DNA of 64,000 nt from Akkermansiaceae bacterium (GTDB lineage Bacteria > Verrucomicrobiota > Verrucomicrobiia > Verrucomicrobiales > Akkermansiaceae): positions 34,788-98,787 of the forward strand of contig JACKPZ010000016.1 of the NCBI GenBank assembly GCA_024233135.1. The letters run 5' to 3'. The notes beneath the pieces were generated by a model. It was not told the DNA's origin. It worked only from the letters and a program-made list of their open reading frames with translations, and did no database searches. Numbering within the stretch: the first letter of the stretch is position 1; each line of letters opens with the position of its first letter. Below, piece after piece: positions 46,162-55,200 of this stretch. The translations under genes and the position numbers were made by a program.

Positions 46162-48006
46162 ATGAAACAGATCGCCATCCTTTTCCTCGGTCTCGCATGG
46201 CTCTCGCAGGCGGCGGAGCTGAAGTTCGACTCCGCATTCACCTCGCACATGGTGCTCCAGCGGAACGCGCCGATCGTCCTCCACGGCGACGCTCCCGAAC
46301 GGAGCGAGGTGACGGTGATCCTGGGTGCGACGAAACTCCCGGCCAAAGCCGATGCGAAGGGCCGCTGGAAGGTCGTGTTCGACCCGCTCCCCGCAGGCGG
46401 TCCGTTTCTTCTCACGGCACGGCACGGAGACATGGAGGTGCAACTCGAAGACGTGCTCATCGGCGATGTCTGGTTGTTCTCCGGACAGTCGAACATGCAG
46501 ATGGGTCTCGACGAGGCCATCGGCGGGCCGGTGGAGATCGCGGCTGCCACGGCCGAGATGCCGGTCCGGCTCCTCCGCATGCCCAAGGCCGCGGCGGAAA
46601 CGGCGGAGGATGATATCGGAGCCACATGGCAACCCTGCTCGCCGGACACGGTGCGGAAGTTCTCCGCGGTCGGATGGTTTTTCGCGAAGCACCTGCACGA
46701 GGATCCCTCCCTCGCCAAAGTCCCGCTGGGACTCATCGACAGCAGCTTCGGCGGCACGGCCATCGAGGCATGGACGCCCGAGGGAAAGCTCCCGGACATT
46801 CCGAAGGAGAAGATCTCAGGCTCGATGTTCGGCATTTCCCCGGGCCATTTGTTCAACCGCATGATCGCACCTCTGCGCGTCTATCCGATCCAGGGCGCGG
46901 TCTGGTATCAAGGCGAGGCGAACGCGGGCGCGCCGGGTGTGTACGCATCTTTGTTAGGAAACATGATCGATCAATGGCGGGAAACATGGCAGCGGCCGGG
47001 GCTTCCGTTTTTTGTCGTCCAACTGCCCGCGTTCGAGGGCACGATGGGCGGGCTGGACTTCTCCTGGCTGCGCGAGGCGGAAGCGAAAGCCTGTGCGGAA
47101 ACGGACCGCGCGTGGCTCGCGGTGACCCATGACACCACGGACGGTTTCGACCTCCATCCGAAGGAAAAGGAAGAAGTCGGGCGCCGCGTTTCACTGCTCG
47201 CACGGAAGAACGTGTATGGCCGCGACATCGTCGCCGAAGGCCCGCGGATGGTGACCACGGCCGTGAAGGGCGATCGCTTGATCGTCACCATGGATCAGGA
47301 GCCGGTGGCCGCATCCGGAAAGCGGATCCGGGGCTTCGAGATCGCGGGCGAGAACGGCGATTTCCGCAATGCCGATGCCGTCATCCGCGGGCGCGACGTG
47401 GAACTTCGCGCCGACGGCGTCCCGAATCCCGCAACCGTCCGCTACGCGTGGGGCGCGATGCCCGATGCGGATCTAACAAACCGCGCCGACCTTCCCGCCG
47501 CGCCGTTCCGGACCGACACACGCGATCCCGAAACTCCGGGCTTCCAACCGCTGCCCATCTTCCATCGCATCGAAACGCCGCGTTATTCGCTGGAAACCGG
47601 CCGCGGCGGCAAGGTGGCGAGCCTGATCGCCGGCGGGACCGAGTTTCTCTCCCGCGAGCCGGGCGGCGGCACCTGGGTTCCCGGAGGTTTCGGCCCGCGG
47701 AACCTCGGATTCACGAAAACCGTGGGCCCACGGCGCATCGCGCTCACCGATGGAGGGGCAGAGCTCGAACTGGCCTGCCGGAACGAATCGATGGCGTGGT
47801 CGTTCACGAACCGCGGCGGCGACCCGATCGAACTGCATGTCGCGCTTTCGCCCGAGGTGGAGGTCGCGGCGGACGGTTTCTCCGCCACCTTGACACGGAA
47901 CGGGGTGCGCATCGAGGTCGGCGGAATCACCCGCGTCGAAGATCACAGGCTCGTGGTCAGCGCCCCGGGTCACGGGGTTTCCCGGCTGGATTTCACGTTC
48001 CGATGA
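46162..48006 (+). CDS. Sialate O-acetylesterase-like SGNH hydrolase
   Basis: This 614-residue secreted esterase has signal peptide MKQIAILFLGLAWLSQA. An N-terminal beta domain (FTSHMVLQRNAPIVLHGDAPE) precedes the SGNH core. Block I is WLFSGQSNMQM (nucleophile Ser110), and the oxyanion residues lie in DSSFGGTAIEAW (Gly) and AVWYQGEANAG (Asn). Block V is DLHP with Asp330 and His332. Members remove acetyl groups from sialic acid or from plant and algal glycans. The region after ~505 (FHRIETPRYSLETGRGGKVASL..) is an extra ~110-residue beta domain not usual for the family. It is co-directional with the upstream propeller protein and likely co-transcribed. Confidence 0.88.
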   Translation: MKQIAILFLGLAWLSQAAELKFDSAFTSHMVLQRNAPIVLHGDAPERSEVTVILGATKLPAKADAKGRWKVVFDPLPAGGPFLLTARHGDMEVQLEDVLIGDVWLFSGQSNMQMGLDEAIGGPVEIAAATAEMPVRLLRMPKAAAETAEDDIGATWQPCSPDTVRKFSAVGWFFAKHLHEDPSLAKVPLGLIDSSFGGTAIEAWTPEGKLPDIPKEKISGSMFGISPGHLFNRMIAPLRVYPIQGAVWYQGEANAGAPGVYASLLGNMIDQWRETWQRPGLPFFVVQLPAFEGTMGGLDFSWLREAEAKACAETDRAWLAVTHDTTDGFDLHPKEKEEVGRRVSLLARKNVYGRDIVAEGPRMVTTAVKGDRLIVTMDQEPVAASGKRIRGFEIAGENGDFRNADAVIRGRDVELRADGVPNPATVRYAWGAMPDADLTNRADLPAAPFRTDTRDPETPGFQPLPIFHRIETPRYSLETGRGGKVASLIAGGTEFLSREPGGGTWVPGGFGPRNLGFTKTVGPRRIALTDGGAELELACRNESMAWSFTNRGGDPIELHVALSPEVEVAADGFSATLTRNGVRIEVGGITRVEDHRLVVSAPGHGVSRLDFTFR

Positions 48007-48131
48007 ACGGGACGCGGCACGCGGCTGCGGAATGAATTGGCGGATCTCCGGGTCAAACCGCGCATTGTTTTCTGATGCATCGGTCGCTTGGTTGCAAACG
48101 CGCGGGCTTTCTGGCAAGGTTACGGCCTGTC

Positions 48132-51100
48132 ATGAAGGCGGCCGTCCCATTCGTCCGAATCCGCAAGGGACACGGCGGTTTCGCACTGGTGGTGACGGTG
48201 GCGCTGATGGTGTTGCTCACGCTGCTGGCGCTGGGATTGCTCGGGCTGTCATCGATCTCACTGCGCAGCTCGGCACAGCTCGGCGCGATGGCTGAGGCCC
48301 GCGCCAACGCCCGGCTTTCGGTCCTTCTCGCGCTGGGCGAACTGCAGAAATCGGCCGGCGACGACCGCAGGATCACCGTGGATGCCGGCCTGATCGGCGC
48401 CAACGAACAACCCGCGGCTGTGGGCGTGTGGAAATCGTGGTCGCCGAAGTATGCCGACCAGCCGCAGCGGCGGCAGCCGAACTACGACAGCGAGAAGTCC
48501 TCGCGTTTCGTCGAGTGGCTCGTCTCGCACCCGGACCCCGCGCATTTCGCCACCGAGGACTCGATCAAGGCAGCTCCCGGAAATTCGTGGGTCCGGCTTT
48601 TTGAGGAGGCGTCCGACGGCTTCGAGCTGAGCGGCGCCCCCGTGCCGATGACGGGCGGGAGGCTCGCGTGGGCGGTCGCCCAGGAAAACACCAAGGCGAA
48701 GATCAACGTCGATGGTCCCGAGGAAATCCGGGAGCCGAACGACGTGTTGTTCGCGCAGGAGCGGCCGTTTCTGGGATTGAGCGCCGTGTTCCAGCAACCG
48801 GACGGCCGCTGGAGCCGCCGCGCGGCGCGCGTCACCTCGCTGCGCCAGGCGGATCTCGACCGCGACCTGATCGCAAGCGGTGGCGCGGCCGGCCCGGGCG
48901 GCGGCGATTTCACCACCCGCGCCATGGGACTGCTCACCAACGTGGTGGACGGCGGACTCAAGACCGACCTGAACCTCGGCTTCGAAATGTCCGACAGCGA
49001 ATTCGCCCAAGCCTCGTGGGACGACATGGAGAACCCCTTCTTCGAGCGGCTCCGCAGCTATCGCAACCAGCGGCCCCTGTTCGAACCCCTCACCGATTCG
49101 GGCGAGGTCCAGATCACCGCGAACTACGGGGTGATCTCGTCCTATCCGCACAAGTTCGACGCGGCGGCGGCACCCACCTTCGACACGCTGCGGGCGCACT
49201 ACCGGACGGCCCGCCACCTCTATCTATCGCAGGGCGGGCCGACCGTGTTCGAGCGCCCCTTCTCAAGCCCGTCCCTGCCGCGGCAGCCGCCTGCCGCGGC
49301 CACGACGAGCCAGCCGAGAATCCGCCCGGTTCTCGACCGGCTGCTCTATTTCCTCAGCATGTGGGTGGACGAAAACCGCAGGATGAACCTCGTGATCACC
49401 CCGGTGGTCACCCTGTGGAATCCGCACAACGTGGCGCTCGAAATGGAGGGCGCGGTGGTCTATCCGTGGATGGATTTCCCGCTCAACATCGACTGGCGGC
49501 AGTACGCCGCCACCGGGGCGCAGAAGAAATCCGCGCGCTGCTGGCAGTCGACATTCCTCAGCAGCGGCCGTGACACCGGCGAGGGGCGGACGCGCGAGCC
49601 GTATTTCTTCCTCGAGATCACCGCCAACGGCGACGGCGATACCACGCAGCCGATCCACCTCGAGCCCGGCGAGGTGCGCGTCTTCACGCTGGCCGAGTCG
49701 AAGCCGCAGCGATTCGACCGGCTCGCCCCGGACAACCGGCGCACCTGGCGGATGCGGCCGGTGGGCGGCATCCGCGATTTCGTGACCAGCGGCGGCGTCG
49801 CCGTCCGGCAAACGCAGAACGACAGCACCAGCAACAACGGTTTCCTCACGACGGACATGATCGATCCCGCCGACAAGGTGGACGCGACCTTCGAGTTCAC
49901 CCGCAAGGACCACCACTATTTCATCACGATGGAGGACGCCGGCCGGATCACCGGCCGGGAGCCGCAGAAAGTCGCCGAGGTGCAATCGCACAGCTCGGTG
50001 CTCGACACCCAGCGCTTCACGACCCCGCGCTACCGCGGCTCGGAGATGACGGCCGAGCCGAAACTGGTGGGCGTCATCGAAAGCTATCACCGCGTCGCCA
50101 TCGACGCCGTCCAGGTGGCCGATCTCGTCTGCACGACCAATCCGCGCCAGCCGTATGTGAACCGCTACCTCATCGGCGGCGGCACCTTCGCCGCCGGGCC
50201 GCACTACGAGGCGTCGATGCGGTCCTGCGCCGCGGTCGCCGGTGCGGGACTCCAGCTCACGAGGGACGGGCGCCGCGCGTATTACGGCGCTTCGAATTCA
50301 TCGGGCAACGGTCGCACGCAGCTCGCGTTCTTCGAGGTGCCGCGCCAGCCGGTCCTCTCGATCGCCGGCCTGCAGCATGCCGACATCACGAGCTCCGCCT
50401 TCGGTCCGTCGAACCAGATCGGCAACAGTTGGGCCTCGCCCTATCTGCAGCGCAACAAGGCGGCGGAACTCCAGCGGACCACGACCACCGGCGAGATGAT
50501 CCGTCCTCGCGGCCTGCCGGTGGTGGACAGCTCGTTGCTCGCGAACGAGGCGCTGTGGGACGAGTTCTTCTTCTCCGGCGCGGCGCCCACGCTGGCGCTC
50601 CAATCCCGCGTGGGCAGCCCCGATGTTTGGAACAACCCGCAGGTTTCGGAAACCCGGGACCTGGCTTCCCTGCTCAAGGGCTTCATCGCCGACCCGTCCG
50701 CCAACGCCCTTCGCAACAGCGCGATGCGCCTCCACCGCGGTGGCCAGTCCGACGAGGACCTGCTCGACCGCCTGCTTTCCCCGGCGGGCTGCCGGCGCAT
50801 CGCCGCGCACCTGATGGTCGATGGCGCCTTCAACGTGAATTCGACCAGCGAGGAAGCGTGGACCGCCTTGTTGGCCGGCCTGCGTGGAGCCGAGTTCGAC
50901 GTCGAGGACGGGTCTCCGCCGTCGTCCGGTGAAACACCGTTTCCGCGTTTCCGGAATCCCCGCGGCCACATCAACGACGGCTGGGACGGATACCGAGGAC
51001 TGCAGGACGGCGACCTCCGGAAGCTGGCGGAGGAAATCGTCGAAGAAGTCCGTTCGCGCGGACCCTTCCTGTCGCTGGCGGAGTTCGTGAACCGCCGGCC

Positions 51101-51545
51101 GGACTCCGGAGCCGAAGGATTGAATGGCGCGCTCCAGGCGGCCATCGACCGCAGCGGCGTGAATGACGACAGCCTCTATCAGCGCATGGCCACCGGCAAA
51201 TACCCGGTCGGCTCCAACATTTCCCCGCCCAACACCGGAGTCGGCACGCCCGGATACCTGACGCAGGCGGATGTGCTCAACTCGATCGGCCCGCGGCTCA
51301 CCGTGCGCTCGGACACCTTCACCATCCGCGGATACGGCGAGTCGCTGGACAAGAGCGGCAACGTGGTGGCCCGTGCCTGGTGCGAGGCCGTCGTCCAGCG
51401 GCTGCCCGAGTGGGTCGACCCCCGGCAGGATCCGGAAACCGCGATCGCCGATCTCCATCCCGGAAACACCCTCTTCGGCCGGCGTTTCGAGATCGTTTCG
51501 TTCCGTCATATCACGGCGGCCGAGCGGTCCGGCGGCACCATTTGA
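48132..51545 (+). CDS. Giant prepilin-like protein (Verru_Chthon cassette protein A type)
   Basis: This 1,137-residue protein starts at 48132, giving MKAAVPFVRIRKGHGG followed by FALVVTVALMVLLTLLALGLLGL. That is a prepilin-type leader with G16/F17 as the peptidase site and a hydrophobic helix. SSISLRSSAQLGAMAEARANARLSVLLALGELQK then resembles PilX/GspK-like amphipathic helices. The very long globular part contains WPHN-like NLVITPVVTLWNPHNVALEMEG and, near the C-terminus, RGPFLSLAEFVNRR and VNDDSLYQRMATGKYP, which I associate with the Verru_Chthon cassette A proteins of Verrucomicrobia. Those cassettes usually hold further pseudopilins; here only a small secreted partner follows 4 bp later. 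Type IV-like filament or secretion-system function is inferred. Confidence 0.72.
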   Translation: MKAAVPFVRIRKGHGGFALVVTVALMVLLTLLALGLLGLSSISLRSSAQLGAMAEARANARLSVLLALGELQKSAGDDRRITVDAGLIGANEQPAAVGVWKSWSPKYADQPQRRQPNYDSEKSSRFVEWLVSHPDPAHFATEDSIKAAPGNSWVRLFEEASDGFELSGAPVPMTGGRLAWAVAQENTKAKINVDGPEEIREPNDVLFAQERPFLGLSAVFQQPDGRWSRRAARVTSLRQADLDRDLIASGGAAGPGGGDFTTRAMGLLTNVVDGGLKTDLNLGFEMSDSEFAQASWDDMENPFFERLRSYRNQRPLFEPLTDSGEVQITANYGVISSYPHKFDAAAAPTFDTLRAHYRTARHLYLSQGGPTVFERPFSSPSLPRQPPAAATTSQPRIRPVLDRLLYFLSMWVDENRRMNLVITPVVTLWNPHNVALEMEGAVVYPWMDFPLNIDWRQYAATGAQKKSARCWQSTFLSSGRDTGEGRTREPYFFLEITANGDGDTTQPIHLEPGEVRVFTLAESKPQRFDRLAPDNRRTWRMRPVGGIRDFVTSGGVAVRQTQNDSTSNNGFLTTDMIDPADKVDATFEFTRKDHHYFITMEDAGRITGREPQKVAEVQSHSSVLDTQRFTTPRYRGSEMTAEPKLVGVIESYHRVAIDAVQVADLVCTTNPRQPYVNRYLIGGGTFAAGPHYEASMRSCAAVAGAGLQLTRDGRRAYYGASNSSGNGRTQLAFFEVPRQPVLSIAGLQHADITSSAFGPSNQIGNSWASPYLQRNKAAELQRTTTTGEMIRPRGLPVVDSSLLANEALWDEFFFSGAAPTLALQSRVGSPDVWNNPQVSETRDLASLLKGFIADPSANALRNSAMRLHRGGQSDEDLLDRLLSPAGCRRIAAHLMVDGAFNVNSTSEEAWTALLAGLRGAEFDVEDGSPPSSGETPFPRFRNPRGHINDGWDGYRGLQDGDLRKLAEEIVEEVRSRGPFLSLAEFVNRRPDSGAEGLNGALQAAIDRSGVNDDSLYQRMATGKYPVGSNISPPNTGVGTPGYLTQADVLNSIGPRLTVRSDTFTIRGYGESLDKSGNVVARAWCEAVVQRLPEWVDPRQDPETAIADLHPGNTLFGRRFEIVSFRHITAAERSGGTI

Positions 51546-51549
51546 TCTC

Positions 51550-52239
51550 ATGAAAACCCTCGTGCTCCGTCTTCTCTGTTTCATCGCCACCTATTCCGCC
51601 GTCCATGCCGCGGACGTCCGGATCCTCGCATGGGACGAGGAAGTCGCCGCGCGAAAACTCACCTGGGTCCACGCCAAGGACAGCCGGGAAATCTCGGACC
51701 TTCATCCGCTCCGCCGTTCCGATCCCTACCCGGGCCCGTCCAAAGGCGCGCAGGTCGTGATCCGTGCCGACGACCGCACGCCGCAGGAAGGCGAGGCGGC
51801 CGTCGAGCTCCGCTGTTCCGTGAACCCGTCGTTCCGCCGGCCCCTGCTGATCCTGCTGCCGGACACCAAGGCCGCCACCGGTTTGCGGGGTCTCGTCATC
51901 GACGAAAACCTCACGTCCTTCGGCTGGGGGACCATGCGTTTCCTCAACGCCACCGGCGAAGAAGTGGTCGTGCAGATCGACCAGAAGGCGTTGCGCGTTC
52001 CCGGCGGCTGGAAACCCGTGGACTTCCGTCCGGGCGGCAAGCGCCGCAACGTCGGCATCCGGATCGCCCTCTCGAAGACCATCGAAACCCCGGCCTACAC
52101 CTCGGTGTGGGAGCACCGGGACGACGGCCGTTCGCTCGTCTTCATCCTCCGCGGTGGCGATCCCCGTCTCGGCAGTCTCGCGCTCAAGGCGCTGCCGGAG
52201 ATCAAGGGTGAGGACGCCACGCTCACGACGGCGGAGTGA
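51550..52239 (+). CDS. Small secreted protein paired with the prepilin-like giant
   Basis: This 229-residue protein starts at 51550 (MKTLVLRLLCFIATYSAVHA signal peptide), four bases after the preceding stop. The mature part is beta-rich: ADVRILAWDEEVAARKLTWVHAKD, VELRCSVNPSFRRPLLILLPDTK, GWGTMRFLNATGEEVVVQIDQKALRVP and YTSVWEHRDDGRSLVFILRGGD. I do not recognise a named family, but a protein of this kind (short, secreted, with phrases about a uniform beta sandwich) is plausible as an accessory subunit of the prepilin-like gene next to it. It converges on the sugar dehydrogenase/cytochrome gene 15 bp downstream. Confidence 0.72.
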   Translation: MKTLVLRLLCFIATYSAVHAADVRILAWDEEVAARKLTWVHAKDSREISDLHPLRRSDPYPGPSKGAQVVIRADDRTPQEGEAAVELRCSVNPSFRRPLLILLPDTKAATGLRGLVIDENLTSFGWGTMRFLNATGEEVVVQIDQKALRVPGGWKPVDFRPGGKRRNVGIRIALSKTIETPAYTSVWEHRDDGRSLVFILRGGDPRLGSLALKALPEIKGEDATLTTAE

Positions 52240-52240
52240 T

Positions 52241-52252
52241 GCCGGGCCCGGC
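52241..52252. terminator. 12-bp GC palindrome at convergent junction
   Basis: GCCGGGCCCGGC is perfectly palindromic and sits in the 15-bp gap between two convergent genes. It has no loop and no T-tract on either side, so any role as a bidirectional terminator is weakly supported. Confidence 0.25.
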
Positions 52253-52254
52253 GC

Positions 52255-55200
52255 TCAAGGCTCCGTGCCGACCCGCACGAAGACCTTCTCCGCACCGGCG
52301 ATCTCACCCGCGGGAAACTCGACGGTCACGATCTCGTAAGCCGGATCGTCCTCGGATGGCAGCGCGGAAACCTCGGTCACCTCGACGGTCTTCCAATCGG
52401 TTAGATCGCCGCTCGCCTGATAGATGAAGGAGGCGCCGGCGAGTTCGTGCGCGCGGAGCCGCGAGTGCGAGAAACGGAAGAGCCCCGTCGCCGGGTCCGC
52501 GACGGCCACGCGGGTGAACGGGGCGTCCGTTCGCGTGGGATCGCCGCCGAGTTTCCACTCGAAGCGGTTGGAAAACCGGTCGCCGTCGTCGTTGGCTCCG
52601 GGTTCGCCCTCGGGAGAGATGTCATCGCCGAATCTCGCGACGCGCCAATCGTTGTAGTCCGAGAACGGAGGAATGTTTTCGTTGATCCATGCGGCCAGCA
52701 GTTCGGCGCCCTCGAAGTCGACGACGGTGGTCGCCAGCGGCGGCATGCGGGAGTAGCCGTTCGCCTCGGCCATCCGCGAGTAAATGATCGAGTTCGCCGC
52801 GTGTTCGGCGACGATCAGGCGGTCGCCCGCGTGCAACGGCGCGTCCACGGACAAACCGTTCACCATTCCCGTATCCGCCAGCGCGAGCCATGCGCGGGCG
52901 TCCCAGTTTCCACCACCGGTGCCACCCGCGCGGTGGCAGTACGAGCAGTTCACATCGAGATAGGAGCGCGCGCGTTCCTCCAACGTGTATGCCTCGTCGT
53001 CCGGGCGGACGTGGCGCGGCATCTGCGCGGGATCTCCCGCGAAGCCGTCGAGGTATCCCGCCGCCGCCAGCGCCGTGAGCTGGTTGCCCGCTTGGCCGTC
53101 GCCGTTGAGCTGGCGTGTGTGGAACGATAGCGCGTGTCCGGCCTCCGGCGTGTGGCATGTCATGCAGTTGGCGCGCGACGGGATCTGCCACGGGACGCTG
53201 CCGGGCGCGCCGTCGAGCGTGATATCGATCTCAACGCTCTCGCCATCGTCATCCACCAGCACCGCGTCGGTCTGGATGCCGTCGTTGATCGGGTTCCAGC
53301 GGTAGGAAACCCCGTAGGCGCCGGTGGCGGTGCGGACGAGGAAGCGCGTTTCGATCCGCCTCCGCGGCGAGCCGGCGACCGGCCTGCGGTCCAGCACCGT
53401 CCCGCCGTCGATGTTCCTCGGGAAGGTCTCCCACTCCGTCGCGTAGTCGAAGTGTTTCACCCAGACCGTGCCGGCCGGCAGTGTCCACGGATCCTCCTGC
53501 GCGAAGCCGAAGCGGTCTCCCGCGTCCGGCACCAGAAACCAGCGGGATTTCTCCGCGTGATCGGACCAGAAACGCAGATTTGGCTGGTAGGCATGGCCTC
53601 CGGGATTCGGCGCGAGGGTCGTGGTGTCCGAGAAAAAATTCACCTGCGAGAGCGTGGCGGGCAGCGTCTGGTCGTCGGCACCGAGTTTCAGGCGGCGGAT
53701 GCTTCCGGTCCCCTGGTTGCCGCCGACGTTGCCGCGGTCGAGCAGCAGGATCTCGCCGGTCGCCGGATCTTCAAGCAGGCCGACGATCGCGGTTTCGCCG
53801 GCGAGCCTTTCGACCACCGGTCCGCCGCCGGTTTCCTCGAGGCTCCAGATGTTTCCGGAAACATAGTCCGCGAAGATATACTTTCCGGCGAGCTGGGGCA
53901 GGGCGTTGCCACGATAGACGAAACCGCCGGTCACCGAATTCCCTTGGAACGGTCCGCCGCCGCGGAGGTAGGTCCACAGCGGTTCGGTGAGCGTGGCGGC
54001 CGCTTCCGGCGCGCCGTTGAGGGCGTCGCCGGCGCGCGGACCCGCGATGTCGCCCTCGCGCCACGACCAACCGCCGTTGTCGCCGATCTCGAAACGATCG
54101 ATCTCCTCGCGGTCGCCGCGTCCGACATCGGCCACCCACAGCGCGTCGACCGCGCCGTCGTTGTCGTCGTCCTCGACGGAGAACTGCCAAGGGTTTCTCA
54201 AACCCGTCACGACGATCTCCGTGCGCACCCGCGCGGGGTCGATGGCGACGCCGTTGAACGTGGTCGCGCCGATCAGCGGGTTGTCGGGGGGGATCGCGTA
54301 GTGCGCCTCGCCACCGGGACGCGGGATGACGAGATCGGCGTCGTTGTCCGGATCGGCGCCGGGATCGGGATTGGGAGCGAGGCTGCCGGGTTTCTTGTCG
54401 ACGTCGATGCGGATGATGCACGACCACAGGTTGCGGTCGACGTGTTGCGCGTTGTTGTGTCCGTCGCCCTGAGTCCCTTCGTCGCCGAAGCCCACGTAGA
54501 GATATCCATCGGGGCCGAACTCGCAGGTGGCGATGTTGTGGTAGGCGTCGTCGTTGTCCTGCTCGATGAGGATGAGCTCGTCACCCGCGGTGAAGGGCGC
54601 GCTCGTCTGGCAGGTGAAACGCGAGAGGCGGACGGTGCCTGCGGCCGAGTTGTAGGTGAGATAAATGTATCCGTTGGTCGCCCAGTCCGGATGCGCGGCG
54701 ATTCCCTTCAGCGCCAACTCGTTGTCGTCGTGAGCCACCTCCGCGGTGAGATCGAGGATCTCGAGTTTCACCGGCGCGGTGACGTCGGGGATGAGGAAAA
54801 CCCGTCCGTCTCCCTCCGCGACGAGAAGTTTCCCGAAGTCGCCCGGCACCGTGCAGAAGCCATGCGGGGAATCGAAGGTGATGCCAGGGAACGCGTCGAC
54901 GAGTTCGAGCAGGCCGCTCGGCGGCTCGGCGGGCAGCGCGACATGGCGGGCGTCGTAGCGGCCGCTGCCGGCGAGGGTGATCGCGACCGCCGCCGCGGAC
55001 GGTGCCGGCGCGCCGGGTCCCGAGACCTCGTATCCGAAACCATCGGTAGCCTGGGCGCCGCCGTCGTGCTGATAGAGGATCGTGCCGCCCGCCTGCACCG
55101 TCGCCGTGCCATGCGCCGGCGGCGTGGTGATCGCCACCGAACCGCGGTCCAGGGTGCCGGTGTCGTTGGCCAGCACGTCGATGCGCGCGGCGGCTCCCGG

